Source of the DNA: Candidatus Binatia bacterium
GTDB lineage: Bacteria > Desulfobacterota_B > Binatia > UBA9968 > JAJDTQ01
Assembly (NCBI GenBank): GCA_022827045.1
Contig: JAJDTQ010000234.1
Coordinates: forward strand, 1-11,624
DNA length: 11,624 nucleotides
Direction: 5' to 3'
The notes beneath the pieces were generated by a model. It worked only from the letters and a program-made list of their open reading frames with translations, ran no database searches and had not been told where the DNA came from. Positions 1 through 7,477 of the stretch are shown in pieces (position 1 is the first letter of the stretch; every line of letters starts with the position of its first letter). Position numbers and translations under genes: made by a program.

Positions 1-55
1 TTATGCCACTTATTTGCGGGACGCGACACTAGACCGGGGCCGGCGCTGTCAGCCC
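1..55. other. Left-edge non-coding stretch
   Basis: These 55 bases lie downstream of the stop codon of the minus-strand TctAB gene. I see no hairpin followed by a T-run for that gene's transcript and no convincing start of another gene. The next gene to the left is outside the window. Confidence 0.5.
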
Positions 56-2137
56 TCAATCGAGCCCCAGCCAGACGAACAGGTCGCCGGGCGGAAACGG
101 CAAATGGAGGAGCCAATCGAAGATGCCGGCGAAGAAAACATAGGCCACCACCGTGAGAATGACGGTGATGAGCCAGCCTTCGCGGGCCCCGAACTTGAGA
201 TAGAGGAAGGTCGCCACTAGTGACGACCACACGAATCCGATCATCCAGATGGAGACGAAGAATCCCACCACCCAGGCGCTGATGGCCAGGGTTCGTCGAC
301 GGGTCTCCGCCGGCGAAATCTCCTCCACCTCCTCCACGCCCTCCTCGCCGTGGACCACGACCCTGGAGGTGGTGGCGAGCTCCTTGACGAAGACCGCGAT
401 ACTGATGGCGAAGGCGGGCAGGCCGATGATCACGGGGAACAGGGCGGCGCGCTCCTCGTAGGCGCCGAAACCGAAGAAGCACTCACGCAGCACATAGGCG
501 AACAGAGCCACGAAGCACAGCGCGAAGACGCCGCAGGCGACGCGCTCGTTGCGCGAGATGGGCTCCGTGGACTTGGTGACGCCGGGCACCTCGAACCTCT
601 CCTCGTGCCGCTCGGCCCGCTTCTTCTCCCGATAGGCCTGGTACACCGGGTAGAACAGTCCCGCCAGGATCAGCAGCGAGATGAGAAGCACGCCGGGCCG
701 CAGCACGAATCCGGCGCCGTAGACCTTGGTGGCGATGAAGAGGTTGTTCTCGGCGATACCGCCGAGCACCAGTCCCAGCAGCAGCGGCGGCCGCTGCCAG
801 TCGAACCGCACCATCAGCCACCCTACCGCGCCGAAGATCAGCACCATCAGGATGTCCCCGAAGGCGTTGTTGACGGCGAAGCCACCGAGATAGATCAGCA
901 GCAGCAGGAACGGGATCAGGTAAGTGCCCTTGACGAAGGTGATGCGCGCGAGCTGGTTGAGGAACAGCAGGCAGACCGCCACCGTGATGATGTTGGAGAC
1001 GACGATGATCCAGACGAACGAGAACGTCAGGTCCAGGTGCTTGGCCGGATCGAGCAGGTCGGGCCCCGGCACGATACCCTGGATGATGAAGGCGCCCAGC
1101 AGGATGGCCATGGAGACGCTGCCCGGCACCCCGAAGGCGATGGTCGGAACCAGCGAGCCGCCTTCCTTGGAGTTGTTGGCCGCGCCGGGTCCGAGAACGC
1201 CCTCGATGGCGCCCTTGCCGAAGCGGTCCTTGTCGCCCGGCGAGCTCTGCACCGCGTGGGCGTAAGCCACCCACTGAGCCGGCCCGCCGCCCAGTCCCGG
1301 AATGAGGCCGATGTAGGAACCGATGGCGCTGCACGCCAGCACCAGCTTCCAGTGGCGGAAGGTGTCGATGACGCCCTGCATGACGCCGCCGAGCTTGCCC
1401 GTGGACTGGCGCGCGATGCTCGACCCCTGGACCGACAGGTCGATGATCTCGGGAATGGCGAAAAGTCCCACCGTGACCGATACGAGCGACAGACCGTCCC
1501 ACAGGAAGAGCGCCGCGTCCTCGCCGATGAGCGGGTCGAGAGTGAAACGCGGGACGCTCTCGATGGGATCGAGGCCGATGGTGGACAAGACCAGGCCGAA
1601 AGCGCCGGTGCACAACCCCTTGAGGATGTTGCCCCCGCTCAGGGATGCCACGAAGGTGATTCCCAGGAGGGCCAGCATGAAGAACTCGGAGGAGCCGATT
1701 GAAAGCACCAGCGGCTGCACGATGGGAATCGCCAGGGCCAGCGCGAAGGCGCCGAAGACCGCCCCGACGAGCGAGCTCATGAGCGCGGCTCCCAGAGCGC
1801 GGCCCGCCTCCCCCTTCTTCGCCATGGGATGGCCGTCGACGATGGTGGCGGCGGTAATGCCCTCGCCCGGCACGCCGAAAAGGATCGAGGTGATGTCGCC
1901 GGTGGTGGCGGTCACCGCGTTGGAACCCAGGAGGAACGCGAACGCGGTGGTGGGGTCCATCTTGTAGATGAAGGGCAGCATGAGCGCCAGGGTGGTGGCG
2001 CCACCGAGCCCCGGCAGGATTCCCACGACAAACCCGATCGCGATGCCGATGATCATGAACAGGAACGGGTCCTGTCCGGCGGCGGAGAACGGCAGGATGT
2101 TCGCCAGTCCGATATAAAATGAGTGAAAGGTGTCCAT
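56..2137 (-). CDS. tctA: Tripartite tricarboxylate transporter permease, TctA-TctB fusion
   Basis: A 693-residue inner-membrane protein joining both membrane parts of a TTT-family secondary transporter, which takes up carboxylates handed over by a periplasmic TctC protein. Residues about 20-500 are TctA: many hydrophobic segments, the glycine-rich loop PGLGGATTLALMLPF (42-56), its half-repeat IPGLGGGPAQW (279-289) and the GAANNSKEGGSLVPTIAFG stretch (318-336). A charged linker (about 502-530) leads to a TctB/DUF1468-like part (about 530-693) with about four membrane segments and the typical C-terminal LLHLPFPPGDLF. TctA alone is usually about 500 residues and TctB about 150, so the length equals the sum. 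The ATG at 2137 lacks a strong Shine-Dalgarno; only a weak AGAG lies upstream. No tctC is adjacent; the only one is 4 kb away on the same strand. Family assignment is firm; the substrate is unknown. Confidence 0.93.
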   Translation of the reverse strand: MDTFHSFYIGLANILPFSAAGQDPFLFMIIGIAIGFVVGILPGLGGATTLALMLPFIYKMDPTTAFAFLLGSNAVTATTGDITSILFGVPGEGITAATIVDGHPMAKKGEAGRALGAALMSSLVGAVFGAFALALAIPIVQPLVLSIGSSEFFMLALLGITFVASLSGGNILKGLCTGAFGLVLSTIGLDPIESVPRFTLDPLIGEDAALFLWDGLSLVSVTVGLFAIPEIIDLSVQGSSIARQSTGKLGGVMQGVIDTFRHWKLVLACSAIGSYIGLIPGLGGGPAQWVAYAHAVQSSPGDKDRFGKGAIEGVLGPGAANNSKEGGSLVPTIAFGVPGSVSMAILLGAFIIQGIVPGPDLLDPAKHLDLTFSFVWIIVVSNIITVAVCLLFLNQLARITFVKGTYLIPFLLLLIYLGGFAVNNAFGDILMVLIFGAVGWLMVRFDWQRPPLLLGLVLGGIAENNLFIATKVYGAGFVLRPGVLLISLLILAGLFYPVYQAYREKKRAERHEERFEVPGVTKSTEPISRNERVACGVFALCFVALFAYVLRECFFGFGAYEERAALFPVIIGLPAFAISIAVFVKELATTSRVVVHGEEGVEEVEEISPAETRRRTLAISAWVVGFFVSIWMIGFVWSSLVATFLYLKFGAREGWLITVILTVVAYVFFAGIFDWLLHLPFPPGDLFVWLGLD

Positions 2138-2254
2138 ACAGTCGATCTCTGAACGTCAGGCGTTCGTATGAAGGGGCAAGCCCTCACCAAGGCAAGGGGC
2201 GTCTGGTGGTAACGTCTTGATTTGTGTTGGGAAATGGTCCGTTTCGAACGTGCC

Positions 2255-2283
2255 TTTATGGCTCAAATACCAGGGACTGTCAA
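2255..2283 (-). promoter_or_regulatory. Predicted sigma-70-like promoter for tctAB
   Basis: Read on the minus strand, a perfect -35 hexamer TTGACA (2278-2283) is followed after 17 bases by CATAAA (2255-2260), which matches four of six positions of TATAAT including the central ATAA. Transcription would begin near 2248, leaving a leader of about 110 bases before the tctAB ATG at 2137. This suggests tctAB can be expressed apart from the rhodanese gene upstream. Prediction from sequence only. Confidence 0.5.
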
Positions 2284-2294
2284 GCAACGAACGG

Positions 2295-2333
2295 GACCGT
2301 CGTCTCACGGTCACGGGCGAAAAACCCTTCGCC
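2295..2333 (-). other. Two small stem-loops just after the rhodanese gene
   Basis: Two perfect 6-base-pair stems sit back to back: GGCGAA/TTCGCC with a 6-base loop (2316-2333, touching the rhodanese stop codon at 2333-2335) and GACCGT/ACGGTC with a 6-base loop (2295-2312). Neither is followed by a T-run on the minus strand, so they do not look like an intrinsic terminator. They could protect the 3' end or weakly separate rhodanese transcription from tctAB. They may also be chance in high-GC DNA. Confidence 0.3.
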
Positions 2334-2767
2334 TAGACCGGTCCGGCGGCCAGGGATTCGTAGCTCGTGCCTTCGCCGTTGTCTTGGCTCACCGGAAGCC
2401 CGAGGTCCGCCCAGCCTTCCGCCAGCACCTGCCCGTAGGGGTCGTGCATGCCGCCGAAACCGCCGCGCACGCTGGCCACGTCCTGGTAACCGTGCTGCTC
2501 CAGGAGGTTCGCCGCATTGTTGGACCGGGGACCCGCCTTGCAACCCAGCAGCAGCTTCCGGTCCCTGGCGAAGTGCTTCTCCACCACATCGACGAACTCC
2601 GGGTTGAACACCATGCCCTGCGCCGGATCGAGAAACGCGATGGGGATGTTGACTGCTCCCTCGGGATGGCCGGCGGTGAACTCCTCCACCGTGCGCACGT
2701 CGATGTAGACGGCCTGACCGTCCTCCTGCATCGCATCGTAGGCTTCCTGCGGCGATATCTCTTTCAC
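2333..2767 (-). CDS. Single-domain rhodanese-like sulfurtransferase
   Basis: A 144-residue cytoplasmic protein with one rhodanese domain. Rhodaneses carry sulfane sulfur as a cysteine persulfide for sulfur transfer or detoxification. The N-terminal block YIDVRTVEEFTAGHPEGAVNIP (substrate-domain signature, 21-42) and the active-site loop CKAGPRS with catalytic Cys76 are both intact, so it should be active. The stretch after the domain (from about residue 105) is longer than in minimal single-domain forms and ends in a low-complexity tail. The start is GTG (2765-2767), preceded by GAGAGGGG at good spacing. It lies 71 bases downstream of fabI on the same strand and may be co-transcribed with it. 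No signal peptide is seen. The physiological acceptor cannot be inferred. Confidence 0.9.
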   Translation of the reverse strand: MKEISPQEAYDAMQEDGQAVYIDVRTVEEFTAGHPEGAVNIPIAFLDPAQGMVFNPEFVDVVEKHFARDRKLLLGCKAGPRSNNAANLLEQHGYQDVASVRGGFGGMHDPYGQVLAEGWADLGLPVSQDNGEGTSYESLAAGPV

Positions 2768-2838
2768 GGTTCCCCTCTCGTGGTTCTTGTGGCGCCGGCG
2801 GCGGCGCTACCCCGGCTCGCGCACGCCCGCGCCCGGTT

Positions 2839-3612
2839 TCACATGCCCATCACGTTGTAGCCGGCATCGACGTGGAGCGTTTCTCCGGTGACCCCGCTTC
2901 CCAGGTCGCTCACGAGATAAACGGCGGTCCTGCCGATCTCGGCAGGGTCGACATTGCGCCTGAGCGGCGCCTTTTCGCTGACAAGGTGCAGCATCTCCCG
3001 GAAACCGGCGATGCCTGAAGCGGCCAGGGTCTTCACCGGTCCCGCCGAGATGGCGTTGACCCGTATCCCCTCCGGACCGAGATCGTGAGCCAGATAGCGG
3101 ACGCTGGCTTCCAGGGCGGCCTTCGCCACTCCCATCACGTTGTAGTTGGGCACCACCTTCTCGGACCCCATGTAGGTCAGTGTCACCACCGCGCCGCCGC
3201 GCCCCTTCATGAGCCCGGCCGCGTGCCGCGTCAGCGCCACCAGCGAATAGCTGCTGACGTCCAACGCGGTGTGAAACCCCTCGCGGCCGGTCTGCACGTA
3301 GGGCTGGGACAGGTCTTCCTTCTTGGCGAAGGCGATGGCGTGCACCAGGATGTCGAGGCCGCCCCACCGGCGGCCGACCTCCTCGAAGACCGCCTCGATC
3401 TCGTCGTCCCGGGTGACGTCGCACGGCAGGCAGATGGTCGAGCCGATACCCTCGGCCAGGGGCCGGACGCGTTTTTCCAGCACCTCGCCGGCGTAGGTGA
3501 AGGCCAGCTCCGCCCCTTGGGCATGGAGCTCCCGCGCCACCGCCCAGGCAATGCTGCGGTCGTTGGCCACGCCGAATATCAACGCCTTCTTGCCTTCGAG
3601 GATTCCCGACAT
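2839..3612 (-). CDS. fabI: Enoyl-[acyl-carrier-protein] reductase, FabI type
   Basis: A 257-residue short-chain dehydrogenase-fold enzyme that reduces trans-2-enoyl-ACP in the last step of each fatty-acid elongation round, using NADH (or NADPH in some FabI). The FabI-type cofactor motif GVANDRSIAWAVA (14-26) replaces the usual SDR glycine motif. The catalytic residues are in place: Tyr147 in TYMGS, then Tyr157-x6-Lys164 in NYNVMGVAK. The C terminus (GETLHVDAGYNVMGM) is typical, and length matches the family. The position equivalent to E. coli Gly93 is Ala94 (HAIAFA), a common natural variant. The ATG at 3612 has AGGGAG six bases upstream. It follows the adenosyltransferase by 57 bases and precedes the rhodanese by 71, so the three probably form one transcript. 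This is a housekeeping gene. Confidence 0.96.
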   Translation of the reverse strand: MSGILEGKKALIFGVANDRSIAWAVARELHAQGAELAFTYAGEVLEKRVRPLAEGIGSTICLPCDVTRDDEIEAVFEEVGRRWGGLDILVHAIAFAKKEDLSQPYVQTGREGFHTALDVSSYSLVALTRHAAGLMKGRGGAVVTLTYMGSEKVVPNYNVMGVAKAALEASVRYLAHDLGPEGIRVNAISAGPVKTLAASGIAGFREMLHLVSEKAPLRRNVDPAEIGRTAVYLVSDLGSGVTGETLHVDAGYNVMGM

Positions 3613-3669
3613 ACCAGACTCCCTGTCGTACCCGCGCCGCCTCCGAATCGGCCGGAGCGCCCTACGGGT

Positions 3670-4260
3670 CTACCTCAGTCCCCTTTGCCAGAGGTACTCC
3701 GTCTCCCCCAGGTTCCTGCCCACCCATCGCCCCAGGACAAAAAAGAGGTCGCTCAACCGGTTGACATACCTGAGAGGCCACTCGCCGACGTCTTCGACCC
3801 GCGACAGCCGGAGGATCTCCCGTTCCGCCCTGCGGCACACCGTGCGGCACTGATGGAGCTGCGCGCTGATGCGTCCGCCGCCGGGAAGGATGAACGACTT
3901 GAGCGGCTCCAGCTCCTTCTGACACTCGTCGATGACCCGCTCGATCCGGGTCACCTCATCCTCGCCCATGCGGTGCATGCCCTCGTATGTGAAATCTTCC
4001 GGGGTGGCCAACTCGCTGCCCAGGTCGAAAAGCTCCTGCTGAATCTCCTGGAGCATGGCGTCAAGCTTCAGGTGCAGCTCGCGCTCCCCCCTTCCCTCCT
4101 CGTTCCAGGCGCGCGCCAAGCCCACCACCGCGTTCAACTCGTCGATGGTACCGTAGGCTTCGATCCGCGCGGCGTCCTTGGGAACCCGCTTTCCGCCCAC
4201 GAGCGCGGTCATGCCGTCGTCGCCGGTTCGGGTGTAGACGCGGGTGATTCTAATGGCCAT
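3670..4260 (-). CDS. pduO: Cob(I)alamin adenosyltransferase, PduO/MMAB type
   Basis: A 196-residue cytoplasmic enzyme that moves the adenosyl group of ATP onto cob(I)alamin to make coenzyme B12. The N-terminal ATP-binding motif TRTGDDGMT (10-18) is present, followed by YGTIDELNA (36-44), FILPGGG (123-129), the signature RTVCRRAERE (139-148) and NRLSDLFFVLGR (167-178). Together these define the PduO family rather than CobA or EutT. Length is normal and the protein looks intact. The ATG at 4260 is preceded by GAGGGG at seven bases. It leads the fabI-rhodanese group and is divergent from the cytochrome c lipoprotein gene. Its presence means the host uses adenosylcobalamin enzymes, but none lies in the window. 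The symbol refers to the family, not to a propanediol operon. Confidence 0.93.
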   Translation of the reverse strand: MAIRITRVYTRTGDDGMTALVGGKRVPKDAARIEAYGTIDELNAVVGLARAWNEEGRGERELHLKLDAMLQEIQQELFDLGSELATPEDFTYEGMHRMGEDEVTRIERVIDECQKELEPLKSFILPGGGRISAQLHQCRTVCRRAEREILRLSRVEDVGEWPLRYVNRLSDLFFVLGRWVGRNLGETEYLWQRGLR

Positions 4261-4297
4261 CCCGAGACCCCTCGTTCACGACAGATAGACGCGGACA

Positions 4298-4326
4298 AGC
4301 GTATCGGTTCGACGAAAGAATGCCAA
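4298..4326 (-). promoter_or_regulatory. Possible promoter for the adenosyltransferase gene
   Basis: On the minus strand TTGGCA (4321-4326; five of six matches to TTGACA) is followed after 17 bases by TACGCT (4298-4303; keeps the first two bases and the final T of TATAAT). Position in the 146-base divergent gap (4261-4406) is sensible. The -10 is poor, so this is tentative. I find no clear promoter for the plus-strand cytochrome in the same gap. Confidence 0.28.
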
Positions 4327-4406
4327 CCGTCACTGCGTCCGGCAGCGCGCGTTCGCCCCATCGCGGCGCTGTTTTGTTCACACACTGAAGGTGGTAGGAC
4401 GAAAGG

Positions 4407-4865
4407 GTGACGCCAACGAAAACCCGCTGCCGTGCAGCACTCCTTCGGGCCTGCCTGTTACTGCTGGCCTTGGCGGCCCTTTCCGGCTGCATCCGCGAGG
4501 AGGAGATGAGGCTGGTCTACGCCCAGCGTTGCGCGAGCTGCCACGGTCCCGGCGGCCAGGGTGACGGCCCCATTGCCAAGGCGCTCTCCGCCAAGGTGCC
4601 GGACTTCCGCCACACCGTGGATAACCTTGACGTGTTCGAGATCCGCCGGATCATCAAGAAGGGCAAGGGCATCATGCCTGCCTTCGAGCCCGCCCTGGAG
4701 AAGTACCAGATCCAGGACATGGTGCGCATGGTCCGGGTCCTCAGCATGGAGGGCCGCGACCTTGAGTGGTGGGAGAAGTTCGAGCCCCTGGTCTGGGCCC
4801 ACTGCTCGGTGCCCTGGCAGTACGTCTACGACTACGACGCCACCGGCAAGGACAAGCGGTCATAA
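4407..4865 (+). CDS. Monoheme cytochrome c lipoprotein
   Basis: A 152-residue periplasmic electron carrier. A basic N terminus and hydrophobic run end in a lipobox LSGC (Cys28), predicting lipid anchoring. One heme-binding motif CASCH (42-46) follows, with a likely axial Met90 in GIMPAF. Overall form is a class I cytochrome c. The stretch after the heme domain is unusual: an acidic, tryptophan-rich tail with WAHCSVPWQYVYDYD (130-144) containing an extra cysteine (Cys133) outside the heme motif. The start is GTG at 4407 with AGGA (4396-4399) seven bases upstream. It is divergent from the adenosyltransferase and convergent with the MFS gene (52 bases apart), so it is probably transcribed alone. 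No oxidase or dehydrogenase partner is adjacent, and its redox partner is unknown. Confidence 0.88.
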   Translation: MTPTKTRCRAALLRACLLLLALAALSGCIREEEMRLVYAQRCASCHGPGGQGDGPIAKALSAKVPDFRHTVDNLDVFEIRRIIKKGKGIMPAFEPALEKYQIQDMVRMVRVLSMEGRDLEWWEKFEPLVWAHCSVPWQYVYDYDATGKDKRS

Positions 4866-4917
4866 CGCCGGTCCCGCGCGCCGCCTGCCTCCGACGCCGC
4901 TTGAGCTTCGCCTTGTC

Positions 4918-6249
4918 CTACGCGGGCGCCCCCGCGGGTGCCGGTCCCAGCGGCGGCAACGTCTTCTTTCGGATGCTGAGTCCGAACGCCGCGGCCATCA
5001 GCCCCATCCAGCCGCCGGCGAAGAACGCCATCTCATAGTTGCCCACGTAGTCGTACAGCAGGCCGCCGCCGTTGGCCATGGCGAACCCGCCTATCTGGTG
5101 CGACAGGAAGATCCAGCCGTAAATCCGGCCGATGGACTGCTTGCCGAAGGTCTGGCCCGCGATCATGACCACCGGCGGGACCGTGGCGAACCAATCGAGC
5201 CCGTAGATGATGGTGAAGATGATGAGTCCCTGGGTATTGTCCACGAAGGTCAGGTAGAAGAGCGACAGTCCCCGCAAGGTGAACACCGCGGCAATCAGCT
5301 TCCGCGGGTCCACACGGTCCGCCAGCCAGCCGGAAAACAGCGTCCCGACGATGTTCATGGTCCCCATGATGGTGACCGCGGTGCCGACGGTGATCTTGTC
5401 GAACCCGTTCTCCAGGGCATGGGGAATCAGGTGGGTTCCGATGAGCCCGTTGGCGGTGCCGCCGCAGATGGAGAAGACACCGCACAGGAGCCAGAACGTG
5501 GGGGTCTTGACGGCGTCCTTGATGCCCATGACCGGTCCGGCGGGCTTGGCTTCCTCCGGCTTGGCGGCGGGCTTGTCGATCACCGGGGCGGCGTCGACCC
5601 TCGGCCCGTAGTTGTAGGGCTCCAGGCCGATGTCCGAGGGCTGGTCGCGCATCAACAGCCATACCAGCGTCACCGCCGCGGCCGTGCAGCCCACCAGCAC
5701 GTAGGAGCCCATGCGCCAGCCGACGAGCGTGATGATCCAGAGCATGAACGGGATGAAGACGATCTGTCCCGAGGAGCTGCCGCTGCTGAGCAAGCCCACC
5801 GCCAGTCCGCGCCGTGCGTTGAACCAGCGATGCGCCACCGAGGCCGAGAGCACGCCCGACATGCCGCCGGCCCCGAGCCCCACCATGACGCCCCAGGTGA
5901 GCCAGAACTGCCACAATTGGGTCACCAGCGTGGTACAGAGCAGACCGGTCGAGAGCAGGGTCAGCGAGGTCAGCATGACCCGCCGCGGCCCGTACTTGTC
6001 CAGGATCCATCCCACGAAGGGCGCGGCGACGCCGTAGAGCAGGAGATTGATGGAGATCCCGAAGGTGATGGCCGAGCGGGCCCATCCGAAGTCCGCCTCG
6101 AGCGGATGGATGAGCACGGTGGGGACCACCCGGATGCCGGCCCCGTTGAAGCTGGCGAAGAAGGTCACGGCCACGATGAGCCACGCGTAATGGAAAGGCA
6201 AGGGTATGGGTGGGCGTGGCTCGGACTGCGGGCTCGCGGGATGATTCAT
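4918..6249 (-). CDS. MFS carrier, OFA/monocarboxylate-like
   Basis: A 443-residue integral membrane protein with about 12 predicted membrane helices in two halves. The central cytoplasmic loop (about 202-245) is rich in Pro, Lys and Glu. The MFS motif between helices 2 and 3 is clear as GWILDKYGPRR (80-90), and its C-half counterpart is GWLADRVDPRK (307-317). The helix 10-11 region (GLDWFATVPP, then FGKQSIGRIYGWIFLSHQ) resembles carriers of the oxalate/formate or monocarboxylate type, so an organic anion is a reasonable substrate guess. The ATG at 6249 has no recognisable Shine-Dalgarno, and no in-frame start exists just upstream. It lies 83 bases after tctC but behind a terminator, so it is expressed by readthrough or from a promoter not found. 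A second carrier with a similar C terminus begins at the right edge of the window. Confidence 0.9.
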   Translation of the reverse strand: MNHPASPQSEPRPPIPLPFHYAWLIVAVTFFASFNGAGIRVVPTVLIHPLEADFGWARSAITFGISINLLLYGVAAPFVGWILDKYGPRRVMLTSLTLLSTGLLCTTLVTQLWQFWLTWGVMVGLGAGGMSGVLSASVAHRWFNARRGLAVGLLSSGSSSGQIVFIPFMLWIITLVGWRMGSYVLVGCTAAAVTLVWLLMRDQPSDIGLEPYNYGPRVDAAPVIDKPAAKPEEAKPAGPVMGIKDAVKTPTFWLLCGVFSICGGTANGLIGTHLIPHALENGFDKITVGTAVTIMGTMNIVGTLFSGWLADRVDPRKLIAAVFTLRGLSLFYLTFVDNTQGLIIFTIIYGLDWFATVPPVVMIAGQTFGKQSIGRIYGWIFLSHQIGGFAMANGGGLLYDYVGNYEMAFFAGGWMGLMAAAFGLSIRKKTLPPLGPAPAGAPA

Positions 6250-6273
6250 CCAATTTGGCTTTCTGTGGGAGCG

Positions 6274-6309
6274 TGAAAACGGGGATCCCTCGGAAGACGG
6301 ACCCCCGTT
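6274..6309 (-). terminator. Rho-independent terminator after tctC
   Basis: On the minus strand an 11-base-pair stem (arms 6299-6309 and 6278-6288, fully paired in RNA if one G-U wobble is allowed) with a 10-base loop is followed by a short run of four T on the RNA-like strand (6276-6279, two of them inside the stem). It begins about 23 bases after the tctC stop codon. The stem is strong; the T-run is short. It would end or attenuate tctC transcripts before the MFS gene. Confidence 0.68.
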
Positions 6310-6332
6310 CCCTGACTGCCGCTAGACCACGG

Positions 6333-7310
6333 TTACTTCGGCAATGCGTCGCGCATGGCCTGGGTGTATTTGCTGTAGGCCTTCACGTAGTTGGCGAGGT
6401 CGGCCTCCGCCGCCTTGGAGTCGCCCGGGACGACGGGGGTATTGCTCTTTTTCCAGATCGCAAGGTATTCCGGGTCGTTCATGGTCTTCACGAACAGATC
6501 TTCAAGGATCTTCTTCCGGTCGTCGGGCAGGCCCGGCGGCGCCACGATACTGCGGCCGACGTAGAGGCGGAGATCGTGCCCCTTGTCCTGGGCGGTCGGG
6601 GTGTCGGGCGCGTTCACCGGCCTCTCGCTGTGAAGGTGGAGGATGGGCCTCACGTCGCCGGACTTGAGGTAAATGGCGGTGGCGGGGTGATCGATGGGTT
6701 GCAGGTACACGTCGAAGTCGTTCCGTATCATGGCCGGTATGCCTTCGCTGGTCCCGCGGTAACCCGACACCACGTCCATCTGGATGCCCAATTCCTTGGC
6801 CGTGACGAAGGTGGGTATCCAACGCGACACGCCGATGCCTTCCACGCCCCACTTCACGCGTTTGGCCTTCTGAAGGTCTTCGAGGCTATGAAACTTGGAG
6901 TTCTTGCCGACGATGAGGCTGTAGGGCTCCGCCGCGACCCGGGCGATGTAGGTGAACTTGGTGACGTCGTAGCCGGTCTTTGCGACGCCGCTGATCAACT
7001 GCTTGCCGAGCATGCCGTCGGTGAACAGGTGCCCCAGCGTGTAGCCGTCGGGTTTGGCCTTGTACATGGCCACCGTGCCGATGACCAGTCCGCCGCCGGT
7101 GATGTTCTTGACCACGACATGCACGCCCTTGGGAAGGAACTTGCTCATGGTCTTGCCGATGGCCCGGGCAAACCGGTCGAAACCTCCGCCGGGAGACCCC
7201 GCCACGATGATGGTGATGTTTTTCTTGGGAAAGTCCGCCGCCGAAACGGTGGTCGCTTGCACAAATGCCACGAGAGTCAGCAACAGCGCGATGGCAACCC
7301 ACTTTCTCAT
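6333..7310 (-). CDS. tctC: TTT-family periplasmic substrate-binding protein (TctC/Bug type)
   Basis: A 325-residue exported solute receptor that captures a small carboxylate or related molecule for a TctAB permease. The signal peptide spans about residues 1-24 with likely cleavage at VSA-ADFP. The mature N terminus FPKKNITIIV then PGGGFDRFARAIG (43-55) is the Bug/TctC signature, and NITGGGLVIG forms the second ligand-loop block. Length is normal. I chose ATG at 7310 because a perfect AGGAGG lies six bases upstream (7317-7322) and the signal peptide starts there; a longer in-frame reading to 7451 adds a non-signal-like, charged segment. It is divergent from the DUF1185-amidohydrolase operon, which hints that its ligand is the substrate of those enzymes. 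Its likely permease is the distant TctAB fusion or one outside the window. Confidence 0.92.
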   Translation of the reverse strand: MRKWVAIALLLTLVAFVQATTVSAADFPKKNITIIVAGSPGGGFDRFARAIGKTMSKFLPKGVHVVVKNITGGGLVIGTVAMYKAKPDGYTLGHLFTDGMLGKQLISGVAKTGYDVTKFTYIARVAAEPYSLIVGKNSKFHSLEDLQKAKRVKWGVEGIGVSRWIPTFVTAKELGIQMDVVSGYRGTSEGIPAMIRNDFDVYLQPIDHPATAIYLKSGDVRPILHLHSERPVNAPDTPTAQDKGHDLRLYVGRSIVAPPGLPDDRKKILEDLFVKTMNDPEYLAIWKKSNTPVVPGDSKAAEADLANYVKAYSKYTQAMRDALPK

Positions 7311-7398
7311 AACGGTCCTCCTGTTCCGTAAACGCCGTATCTTCCCGATTTTTCGGGGTTCCCTAAGAAACACCACACGGGGGGTCCTTGTCAAACCG

Positions 7399-7413
7399 GG
7401 TTTCTCGGAAACC
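7399..7413. promoter_or_regulatory. Palindrome, possible operator
   Basis: GGTTTC-TCG-GAAACC is a perfect 6-base inverted repeat around a 3-base centre. It sits five bases upstream of the minus-strand TTGACA for tctC and about 80 bases before the DUF1185 start, the usual place for a regulator shared by divergent genes. No regulator gene is in the window to pair with it, so its role is a guess. Confidence 0.35.
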
Positions 7414-7477
7414 GCCACGGAAAACATTGCAACGAGAATCCACAGTGGCATAGTGGCGTAAACGAGTCACACCCGTG

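Noticed and set aside
350..1702. Long plus-strand open frame of about 450 codons opposite the TctAB gene
   Set aside because: It is rich in Gln, His, Asp, Glu and Arg without any domain or hydrophobic pattern, and lies entirely antisense to a clear permease. High-GC DNA produces such frames.
2171..2200. Two AAGGGGC words 23 bases apart in the tctAB leader, considered as a regulatory repeat or riboswitch fragment
   Set aside because: Too short, and I could not fold a convincing conserved structure or match any riboswitch class.
3318..3345. FabI Ala94 in place of E. coli Gly93, considered as a drug-resistance mutation
   Set aside because: Alanine here is a normal variant in many bacterial FabI proteins, so it says nothing about resistance by itself.
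3640..3670. Possible terminator between the adenosyltransferase and fabI (CTCCG/CGGAG stem)
   Set aside because: Only five base pairs and no T-run on the minus strand; likely chance in GC-rich sequence.
3085..4410. Plus-strand open frame of 441 codons across fabI and the adenosyltransferase
   Set aside because: Spans two well-supported genes on the other strand and has His/Pro/Leu-rich low-information composition.
4561..6276. Plus-strand open frame of 571 codons over the cytochrome lipoprotein and MFS genes
   Set aside because: Crosses the end of one real gene out of frame and runs antisense to another; no recognisable domain.
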